NCBI GenBank assembly: GCA_029204225.1
Contig: CM055111.1
Span: forward strand, 10,624,785-10,688,784
DNA: 64,000 nt
Source of the DNA: Diphasiastrum complanatum
Taxonomy: Eukaryota > Streptophyta > Lycopodiopsida > Lycopodiales > Lycopodiaceae
Reading direction: 5' to 3'
Shown here: positions 9,602 to 21,600 of the stretch, in pieces
Numbering within the stretch: position 1 is the first letter of the stretch
Layout: every line of letters starts with the position of its first letter
Program-made: the position numbers and the translations under genes
The notes under the pieces: generated by a model
Seen by the model: the letters and a program-made list of their open reading frames with translations, nothing else
Database searches by the model: none
What the model was told of the DNA's origin: nothing

Positions 9602-12600
9602 GTTGAACCAACATATATATAAGTTTATGTTATTGCATGTATGGGTGCAGATGCATGGGCATGCTAATCTCTAAGCAGATTAAATTGTCACCATACTTTC
9701 TTTTTATGTGTGATGGCCTCCATGTTTCATAAGGACATGTGTAACAGTTAGCAATTGTCAAAAAACTTATGCTTGTCATTGAATTCGATTATCTATCTGT
9801 AAAAAACTTTATGCTTGGATATATGAATACTGAAGTGGGCAGCAACTATCACAAAGATTTACGAGGTTATGTGCATGATGCTAGATATTTAGAAATTTGC
9901 GTTATACTTTATTAGTTGGTTAGTCTCTTTTCATCATTATTAAGAGTTAACTGAGCTCTTTTTCTAGATGTGATAGATTATCTGATTTGACCTGATTTGA
10001 CTTCTTATTTCCACGAGGAAATAGAAAGTAGGAACTTCAACCAATTGGCTTTGCTCTTTAGTGTTAGCCTTCATCATGACTGCGTCTGCCCTACACCTTT
10101 GGAGAAGTGATAGAAACTCACTACGTTGCTTGTTGTACAAATGTATGAAAGCTAATCTGAACCTAGGTTTGTGCATGTGACCTGCACCTACTTTGGAGCA
10201 CTTTAGGACATGAGTAGGGATGCCTGAGCGTTTAGTCCATGCTATGCATGCTGAAGTTGATGGTCTAAGACTTCGTGGTTGGAATCCATAAGGTTGAAGA
10301 TTGCATGTCTCCTTTGTTATGTTGGGTATTATCCTACACATGAAATCTAATGTGGACCTATGTTTGTGCATGTGACCTGCACCTACTTTGGGGCACTTTA
10401 GGACATGAGTAGGGATGCCTGAGCGTTTGGTCCATGCTATGCATGCTGAAGTTGATGGCCTAAGACTTTGGGGTTGGACTCCATAAAGTTGAAGATTGCA
10501 TGTCTCCTTTGTTATGTTGTTATTATCCTACACATGGTATCTAAATAATTTTTTTGTGACAAAGTTTGTGGTAAGTTGAGCTTAAAGTATCAAGGAGATT
10601 TCTTGCTGAAAGCTCAATCTACTAATTCATGCATTGGTTGTTGCATATAAACAATTTTGAAACCATAATATTTCTATTAAGTATTGCTTGAAGAAGATCA
10701 GTGGTCATAAAGACCTATATTCAATGTCACATGAAGCACCACAAGACCACCAGTTCTTGTCGAATACCTATATGAGGTTTTGTGACAAAGCTGCCAAAAT
10801 TTTTAACTACTTCAACAAGAGAGTGATGCAAAGGCTGCATTCGATCCAAATATTTCTTGTGAACTCCTTCCAACAAGAGAGTGAGGCAAAGGCTGCACTT
10901 AATCCAAGTATTTCTTGTAAACTCCTTCGACTCCCTGCAAACCATGTACTCCTTGAGGAGCTCAATATCTTGCAGTTGTTTTGAAGGAGGGATTTGTGAT
11001 GCTCCTACTTATTAGTTGTCCTATAATTACCTTTGACATTTGTTTATGCGAGTTCTCATCACACTTTTCATCAAAATGGCATGTTCCTGTTTGTGTAAAT
11101 TTACCTTGGGGCTTTAAAAAATTGATTGATGATGGATATATTGCCACTCATCTTCCAAGTAGGCTATATCAAGATCCACTTGTTAAGATTGATACAACAA
11201 CTAATCAGTTGCATTTGTGGCTTCTTATTGAATTGCAATGTTTCCACGTGCATGTTCTTTACTTGCCTAAAATTAGAATCATATTCATGATGGTAAGAAA
11301 AATAAATATAAAACGCTCCTCAGAACTCTGCCTCGCCTAATGTACATAGCTAACAAATCCTGCTTTCACGTGGGATTCCCTGAAAACGTCTTGTCCCCAC
11401 ATATAGCTGATGTGAGGAAACGTCCTGTCCCCACATATAGCTGATGTGAGGAAACCTAGAACTCTCCCAATGTAAAGAGGAGGCAATGTGAAAGACCACT
11501 ATCTAGGTATTGGGGTAATACTAGTACACCAAGAACATCCAACTCGAGGAGATGGGAATGATAGAAGTCTAACTTGACCCTAAGGGGTTTGCCATGTCCT
11601 TCATAAGTATGGTTGATAAGTGAAACCTCCACTATAATGATGAGAACCCTTCGGTAACTTTGAAATAGTCATGCTGAATTTACTTAAAAGACAGGAGACC
11701 TGGGAATACCATGAAAACTGATGAGCTTGATCTCGGAGTGATTGAGATGATAGCAGAGCAATATGAGGATATTGCGGTCGGTCATCTAAAAGACTCAACA
11801 GTCTCTGAATGAATATAACCATCCTGAAAATAGCCTCAACTTGAAGCGATATGACTACAAACTCAACATGGATGATCTGATGTGGGACTGAGGGCTTTGC
11901 TCGGATCATGTGTGAAAGCATCGTAGTCTGCAAGCAAGAAATATTGGCCCACTTTGACTCCGGAAGACCTGTGCACCAAGCCTCTATGGCATACATGACG
12001 GTAGGTGAGACCATAGAATCAAATAATCTACACTTGCTCATGGTGTCCTGAATGAACCTCCTGAAGCAGAAGTGCTCAAGAATGACCAAGGACGCATGAC
12101 CCTTCCTCAATTTGGCAACAGTAGGCTATCTCATACTAAAGGTGGGACCTATGAAGAGTGTACCCAAATAAGTGTAAGAGGGTACAACCTCCAACGGCTG
12201 ACCATATAAAGAAAAAATCTGTTGCTGCATGTAGGTTCTAGAGGTGTTAAAGATCATGATCTAGGTCTTCCTAGTATGTACAGTTAGACCCCATCTGTCC
12301 CCAAACAACTGAAGGCTATCCAAATGTCTTTTTAGCCCCTCTATTGTAGATGAAATCAGTGCCACATTTTCTGCATATATTAGAGATAAGAATGTTGCCA
12401 AGGCTACATCCGATATCACTGTCATGGTCAATGACACACTCTAGTTTGTTGACATATAATCTAAAGAGTGTAGGTGGAAAGGGATCAACCCTGCTTGACC
12501 CCCAGATTCACTGCTCATTGCTCTCTAGATGATGGTGCCATAAAGTTTCACCACAATATGGGCTATCATAATGGCTCGGTATAGGTCACCATTCTTAAGG

Positions 12601-15600
12601 TGCATACCTTCTTTTCACGAACTTTTTCTTACTTGTTGACGAATGAATTCCATGTTAAAAAATAGATACTAATATAAGTCTTTGATCTCTTGTAAACCTA
12701 TAATTGAGCTTTTGTCATTAGTGTTCAGTAAGTAATGCTTTCATTGGTCTTGCTTTGGGTTTTTCCATGGTAGTCTAGATGCTGATAGCAACACGAAGGG
12801 CCTCTTCCATGTTGCAGGTGGTCATTCATAAAATCCTCATCTCAGTTAAGGCGTATGGATGTGTCAGATACTCTCCATAGAGCACGCTTGACAGATTTTG
12901 GTACTCTATTGGTGGCATCTGGATATGAGGTTTGCTTCTTGCATCAAGAATTTATCTTGCTTTTGAGGTAGTATATGTATTGTTGCTAAGTAGATTTGTC
13001 CACATGTTAGTCACATAGATCTGATTAAGAGAATTTGTTGATTGAAAAGAGTGGCCGCCTCCTTTCTTTTTCTATTATGTTATTTGCTTCATACTCAGTT
13101 TATCGTATTTGAACTTGCCACATAGTAGTTGCTTCTTTGACTAATTCTCCTGCAAGAATTCTGAGAGGAGCAATTGTAGTTTGTGTTCAGATCATGTAAA
13201 TGTTTTTGGTTTCTTCAAACTTACCAAGTTGATGTAGGCATGATTGAAGGAAGTCATAATGAAGGAATATACTTTAGGAATTTGATCTATGTAGCCTTAC
13301 ACTTTTGCTTTTGAGATGATATTGCTTTTTTTTGTTACTAGACAAAAACAAACCTCATTTGTGCTTCTATATTAATTCTTATTATAAATTTTTGCAGGTG
13401 TTTGCACGGGGCCCAACATTGTATGCATTCAAAGGAATTGCTGGAAAACTTGCACCAATAGCTGTACATGCTGCGCTATTGTTAATCATGGGGGGTGCAA
13501 CCATTAGTGCTATAGGAGGTTTTCGTGGATCTGTCATGATCCCGCAGGGCCTTCAATTCAACATTGGTGATGCTTTGGTAGCTAATGGGTTTTTGTCAGT
13601 GCCATCGCCTACAATGAATCTCAATGTCAACGTGAACAATTTCTTCATTGACTATCTTCCAAGCGGGGAGGTAATCAAAAGACATTATTTGTTGTAAAAG
13701 TTCAGTTTTATTAATGTATCAAATCCGGCTTCGATGTGTTTTAACTCTCAATCTTTGGTTTATAGCTCGATTGAGGGATTCACGCACATAACGGCTGTAG
13801 GTTTGAGCTGAACGCTCATAGCAAATTTGAACATTGTTACACACATCATGTACTCAGGGTTGGTTGGTAATTTTGAAAGAAGGGTGGAGTTATGACATAT
13901 ACTGGAAATAGCCCCTAACTAATATACCTTTAGTTATTGGGCCAATTACCATTAAGGGAATGTCCTTATGGAACCCAAGTGCCCTAAGTTGGCTTGATAT
14001 TTAGAAGGTTCCACTAAGAGCCTCTAGATAGCATATATAGAATTATAATTTGGACATTAGTCATTCATTCGTAGATTATTCAGCTTATTGGTATTGCTTT
14101 GGCTCTTTGCGGGAGAACCCTTTGCGATTGGTCGTTCTTTGTGGGAGATTGCTTGATTGTGTCTATTATGGTCATTTATCGATAATGACGATCATTATCA
14201 TGCCGAGACAAGAGATAACAAAGAGACTGATGATCAGTAATAATATCAAAAGGAACATGATACAAATAATGGCACCTGGATAACAGGAAGTAGCTCTTTC
14301 TCATGAACTGAGTAACGTTGCTCATAAGAGCGCAAACGACAAGACTCGTAAGAAATGACACACTCTGACTGACGAAGAAGAGCCCCTAGTCCAACAGAAC
14401 TAGCATTAGTCTCAACAATAAACCTCTGATCAAACTCTGACAAACACATAACGGTGGTAGAAACGATGACATAACGTAAAGCATCAAAAGTAGTTTGACA
14501 CTCAGGAGTCCAAACAAACTCATGAGACTTTTTCAACAAAAAATGAAGTGGGGCAGCCACAGTGGCGGTAGCCATACTTAAAAACATACGAATAGAATGA
14601 ACGTCGGTTGGAATAGGCCAATTCTCAATAGCATGAACCTTACAAGGATCAAGACGAATATGACCATCACAGATAAGGAAACCCAAAAACTCAATCTCAG
14701 CAACAATAAAGGAACAATTTGACAATTTACCAAACAATTGATGCTTAACAATTAACTCAAACACAAAAGAGATGCAACACATGGTCAGACAAAAAAGTAC
14801 TAAAAACAAGAATGTCATCAAAATAAACTAAGGCACAAACTGTTACATACCTATGTAACTAGCAGTACTTTAGACCCCTGATAGTCCATTTAGTGTTGGG
14901 GGCTAAATGGCAAGGTACCCTTAGGATTAAGGGTATGTGCCCTTGGATAAGGGCAGGCAAGTTGGAGGTATGGAGTCACGTGACCCTTGGATAAGGGGTA
15001 CCCTTAGTATTAAGGGTAGGTGCCTTAGATTAAGGTACTAGTGTCCTTGGTTAAGGGCAGGTAGGTGTCTATGCCTTGGATGGAGGTATGGAACCTAGTG
15101 AGGTGTTAGAAAGTCATTGGATGACTATTTTTCTAAACCTTGGGCCTCAACCTTGAACCATATCACTTTATTGGTCTAGGACCAAAGTATACTTACACAA
15201 CTTGGGCAATGGGACCTAGTAGGAGGGTGCCCTTCTAAAGTGTCCATTGAGTTCCCAACTCCCACAAGAAAGGCAATCAAAGAGTCATAGGTTATGGAAG
15301 GAGTCTCTTGACATTCCATAAGCCTATGGAGGCTCTTGGAGATTCTTTAACTCCCCTAGGCTTCTCTCTCTCTCATTGGATGAGCATGGAACTCCATAGT
15401 GCATTGGAGAGGCCCATGGGCCATCTATATGAGGGTAGTAGGGCGCCCATTGGGGGGGGGGGGGGGAGATCTCTCTTGTTTGCTTGGCTTATGCTCTAGT
15501 GTTGCTACTAGTGTGTAGAGTGCTTTCTTGTGGTAGTATGCTTGAGGTGTGGATCTTGCTTATGGTATGGGACATAAGTAGGGTTTGGATCTTGAGTATG

Positions 15601-18600
15601 CTATGGAGTGTTGTGGTATGCTTGTGATTTGTTTATGGTTAGCAAGGGGGTGCTAGATAGGTCTTGCTTGGAGCTTGGATCTAGCTATGGTTGGGTGGTG
15701 AATACTTGAGGCCAGCTTGTTATCTATCTTTGTGTTTAAAGAGTAGGGACACAGGTGGAGGAGAGATCCTTGGAGGCTTGCAGATCCTTACTTGCAGGTG
15801 GAGGCATCCTAGCTTGGAGTTGGGGAGCATCTTGAAGCTTGCAGGTTGCTTGGAGGACATTTGGAGGCTCTACCTTGGATTTGGAGGACTTCCTCACCTC
15901 TACATGTAAAACAAACACCGAGAAGAGGACGTAAATATTATTCATAGCATTCTGGAACATGGGTGGACCATTTTGAACACCAAAAGGAAGAACATGAAAC
16001 TCATACAAACCTAAGTGAGTACGAAAGGCACTCTAATGCTCATGAGAAGGATGCATCCTAATCTGGTAGTATCCAGAACGAAGGTCAATTTTGGAAAAGA
16101 TAGAAGAAGTGCCAAGCTGATCAAAAAGGTCATCCATATGAGGAATAGGATTTTCAATCTATAAGAGAGGGAGAGGGCGCCCATAGGAAGGGGGAATTCT
16201 TGTGTTGTTGCTTGCTTCTATTCACTAGTGGAAGGCTAGAGTGCAGAGAACATTTTTTGCTAGCTTACTCTGGTGAGGATCTCCATCTTTGGTATGTGAC
16301 TTAGATGGGGATAGGATCTTGAGTATGCTTGTGTTTGTGATGGTAACTATGTCATTGATTGTGGTGAAGCAAGGGGGTGCTAGATGGGCTTGCATTTTTG
16401 GTGCAGATTGGTTCTCCTCACATGGTACTGTTGCTGTGGATCTATCTCAGCAGACACATTCCTTTACTCATGCTGGTCAACATCATTCACTTGCTGGTAT
16501 TGATTCCACGGTGAGTATCAGTTGGTTATTGGGAAGCAGTTTATGCGTAGCCTGTCAAAGGCTCAAGGTGTAGCTCTTCTTTCCATTCAGAGTACATTAG
16601 TTGTTGCTCTTCTTTCCCCATTCGTGGGTCCTCTTCCTCAAGTGATTTGTGACTTATTGCATAGGTATTCTGTTGTCTTTTTAGAACCTACGTCTCTGTC
16701 ACCATTACGTGATGTCACCTACCATATTGATCTTATTCCTGGTGCCACCCCACCATCTCGTGCACCATATCATATGTCTAAAGTCGAATGTGATGAGGTT
16801 AAGCTCTAGATTGCTTCTCTTTTATGTCAGGGCCTCATTGTACCTAGTCATAGTCCCTGTGCCCCTGTTCTTTTTGTTGTTAAAAAAGATGGGACCAAGT
16901 GCCTCTGCATTGACTACCGTGCCTTGAACAAGCTTGCTATTCTTAATCAGTACTCCCTCCAAAGCACTAGAGAGTGTCCTCACAAGCCAATGAGAAGAGG
17001 GGAAGCAAAGGAAAGGCCAAGAGCCTCATAAGTTAGTGGAATGTCAGGAGACTCCTTCCATAACTTATGTTCTTGGATAGCCACTTCTTGGTTGCTTTAG
17101 GAACATCAAGGGACCCTAGTAGTTGTGCCCTCCTAATAGGTCCCAATGACCCATGTGTGATGGCTAACTTTGGCCCAAGGCCAATTATGTGATCATGTCT
17201 CAAGGTTGAGGCCCAAGGTTTAGGAAAATGACCAATATCCATGGTAATGTCCTCCTAACACCTCACAAGGTTCCATACCTCCATCCAAGGCATAGACACC
17301 TTCATGCCCTTATCCAAGGACTCAAGTACCTTAATTCAAAGGCACCTACCCTTATCCAAGGGTGACACGCCATTTATCCCCCTACATACTAAATGGGCAC
17401 ATAGGGGTTATTGAAGTATTGCTAGTTACATAGGTATGTAACATTCCTTCCCCCTAAACTACAAGACACTGGACAACACAAGAACAATGATACCAGGGGA
17501 TGGGAGCAGACACGATGTTGAAGGCATTGGGACTCTTCATCTCCGTACACTGTCAAGACATACAGAGCTACAAGGAGCGCTCTATGTACCCACATTAAGG
17601 AGAGACCTACTCTCTGTATCGAGGATAGCAGATCTTGGAATACGAGTCCTATTTGATGGAACGCATGCAGAATGGTCAAGCATGGATCAAACAAACTGAT
17701 GGCTGTCGCATCAAGACAAGATAACTTGTATTAAGAAAAAATTATCAATAGCTACGATAGTGTACTGAATGCATCCAAAAGTGACAATCATCTCTGGCAT
17801 TAGCGCATGTATCATTTGAATATGAGGAGTCTCTATGACATGAGCAAAAAGGGACTTGTGACTAGTCTCAAAGTTACAAGTCCAGATTCAGACTTTTAGG
17901 AAGTCTGTCAGAAAGGTAAGCAGCATCGAAGTTCGTTCATACATGAAGGAAGGAGAGCTAAGGACATCCTAGAATTGGTTCATCCAGATGTTTGTGGACC
18001 CATGAAGGTTGACTCCCTTTGGGATCAAGATACTTCCTCACATTCATAGATGATTTCAGTAGGATGACTACTATATACTATCTGAAGATGAAGTCAGAAG
18101 TGTTCGATGCATTCAAAAAATTTGTAGCGTTTGCAGAATGACACACGTCCAAGAAATTGTAGATTCTTAGGTCCGACAATGGAGGTGAATATTTGAGCTA
18201 GGAATTTTTGAGCTTCTGTCAAGAGGGAGGAATCGAACATCAATTCACGCTTGCATACACACCACAGTACAATGGTGTAGCAGAAAGACGAAACATAATT
18301 CTTGTCGAAGGAGCAAAGTGCATGATGGCTCAAGCACAACTGCCGATTCGGTTTTCGGCTGAGGCAATCACAACTGCAGTTCATTTGCAAAAAACCAATC
18401 AAGAATGACAATAGTGGAGTGCAAGACGCCATACAAACTGTGGACAGGTGAGAAACCTGACCTATCATATGTAAAAGTGTTCGGATGTGTTGGATTGTAG
18501 AGTCGATAGATCTGTGAGCAGAGATGCGAAGTTCGACGAATCGACATTTCCAGGAGTAAAAGAATCGAATAGCCATGAAGTCTTCTCGATATCACCAATC

Positions 18601-21600
18601 GAAGAAGAAATTCAAGGCCAACCGTTGAATCAGAATGTCGAACGACAAACTCTCGAACAAGAGACAAAAGATCAACCCGTCGGAGAATTCGAAGAAGAAA
18701 CGCAAAGGACGAATCAGCAGCAGACTTTGAATTTTGTGGTTTAACCGAGGAGCCAACGACATATCTGGAAGCAATTCAAAGTCCTCAGGGTGAATTTTGG
18801 AGACAGGCCATGTCAGAAGAAATCGAATCAATGAAGCAGAATCGAGCATGGACACTTGAACCACTACTGGAAGGAAAGAAGAAAGTCGACTGCAAATGGG
18901 TATATAAGAAGAAGCTGAGATCAAATGGCAGTGTTGGAAGACACAAGCTTGCCGTGAAAGGCTACACTCAGAGGAGTGGTATCGATTACTTCGATACATA
19001 CTCCCCGATGGTCAAAATGTTGCGCATCCGATTACTCCTTGCTATGCCACAAAATACAATCTATTTTTCTCTTCGTAAGATGTCCAAGACAATCCTAAGA
19101 TTCTCTTTATGTTCCGCCAAAGTCTTACTAAACACTAGGATATCATCCAAGAACGCTACCATGAATCTTCCCAAGTATGGCCTGAACAAATCGTTCACAT
19201 CATTTGTTGATAAGTCGCTGGTGCATTGGTTAAACCAAATGGAAGCACCAAAAACTCGTAGTGTCCAAACCGAGTTTGAAAACCCGTCTTAGGTATATCC
19301 TTTACCTTAATGCGAATCTGATGGTACCTTGATCTTAGATCTATCTTGGTAAAGTACCTTGTACCACCAATAGAATCTATTAGGTCATCCATTCGTGGTA
19401 GTGGATACCTATTCTTAATTGTAAATTTGTTCAATTTTTTATAGTCCACGCAAAACCTTATAGTGCCATCTTTCTTGGCGACCAGAACCACTGGTGATGC
19501 CTATAATAGATCCTAACACCACAGTAAGGCAAACACTAACTGATCCACCCATCCTTGCCTACTCCCTGATATAGAGTAAGCCCTTCCTAGCCTAGTGTGA
19601 GGACTGGTAGCATGCAACTGCCAAGTGTCGGCCACGTGGCACTGACATGGCCGACTGCACGTCGGGACCCAACTGGGGGCCCTGTCTTGCTGACAGGGTC
19701 CCTAGACTGTGTTAGGCCCGCCATGGTTATGGACCGTGCTGGGGCACACTACTCACATTGTCTTGCCCTGTTGGTCGTGTATGCTGGACACGACCCTGAC
19801 TGTGGTATCTGACCTATCTGTGTTCTCTAGGGTTTGGCACTGGTCACGAGCTCGTAACACTCCCTCCTCCTTAAGAACCTTCTTGGTCCTCTAAGACAAA
19901 GTCTAGAAAAATCTTGCGAAGGAAGCTGCCTCTTTCCCAAGTGGCATTCTCAACAGGCTGATCATTCCACTTGACCAGATATTCTCGATATAGAGTATGA
20001 CGAGTCTGCATCTCTCTACTATCAAGAATCTCCTCTGGTTCATGTGGAGGTTGCTGAGGATCCAATGGGAGAACTAGAACACTGTCCCCTACCAGATTTT
20101 CTGATCTGGCTAAGGCTTTTCGTAACTGGCTTACATGAAAAACTGGAAAAACCTTACTGTTGTGTGGGAGTTCTAGTTCATAGGTGACCTCACCTAGTCT
20201 CCTACTGATAGTAAAGGGACCACAATACCTTGGAGGCAACTTAGCACACACTCCTGATTTGAAGGTTTTAGAGCCAACTGGGACTCTCAACTAGACTTTC
20301 TCACCAGCGGAGAACTGCACATCCCATCTGTGCGGATCTGCATAATGCCTGGCTCGATCCTGGGACTGCCTGATGCTATGCTTAGCATGTTCTGTCATCT
20401 GGTTTAGGTCCTCTAAAAAGTTTCTGGCTGCTTCAACTTTTTCTTGTTTAAACCCTACAGCTGTGGGTGAGCGTGGCTGAAAACCGTACATCAGCATAAA
20501 TGGGCTGTATCCCGTAGCTGAATGTTTGGTACTGTTGTAAGCAAACTCTAATATCGAGAGATACTCCTCCCAAACGGTCAACTGTGACCCATATAGCGTC
20601 ATTACCCTTTTGGGTTTTAGGCAGGCCTACTATAAAATCCATGGAGGTACTCTCCCATTTACCAGCTGGTATTTCTAAGGGCTGCAACAACCCTCCTGCC
20701 TTTAAACGCTCTGCTTTGTTTACTTGACATTTCTGGCAACTGGTTACATACTGTTGGACGTCCTTTTTCATACTGGGCCAAAAAAATTGCCTACGAAGAA
20801 GCTCATAGGTCTTCTGTATGCCTGGGTGTCACGCACTAGGATTGTCATGACATTCATATAGGACCTGCTACCTATAATCCTCTGAATTGGGGACAGATAC
20901 TCTATCTCTATAGAGCAAGTACTCATCTTGAAAGTTCAAAACTTTTTGAATTCAATCACATGAAAATGACTTATAACTTATCCAAGATTACATTTACATG
21001 TTGGGTTCCTCTTTTAATTTCCCATAACATCACTCATAATGAACCATTGCTACATTTGATGGCAAATTTTTATTTACAACTACCAAATTTCAAAATGGTT
21101 TCACCTATGTTTTTAGCAATGTAGAATGGAGAAGTAACATTTGTTTTTTCAAGAGTTGATAACATTCTATCTCTTTCTTTTTTTAATCCAAAAGTTGAGA
21201 TGAGAATGAATTCACGAACCCTTAACCAAATCAAACCTCCCTTTTATGTAAAAAAAAATTCCCTTCACAAAAAACAGATTTTTTAGCCAATTTTTCTTAA
21301 TCCAAGGTAGAAGTAGACCAAAAATCAAATTTGAAGGTCACTGAAGTTCTATGAAATAACTAGAAAACCAAAATGAAAGGTAGCTTTAGCTTATGATGGG
21401 TTGCTCCTACACTAAATTTTAGTGTGTGTGCAACTCCAAACTTCCAAAACATTTGGCAACTTCACTTTAGGCACAAAGAAGACTTTAAAAAAAAAAAGAT
21501 TTTAAAAGTTGGAAGTTGGGCACCTATTTTCTGGGCCCACAGATTTGTGACAGCCCACAAAAAGCCAAACATTCACTTCTTTACGTCAAAAGTAAACCAC

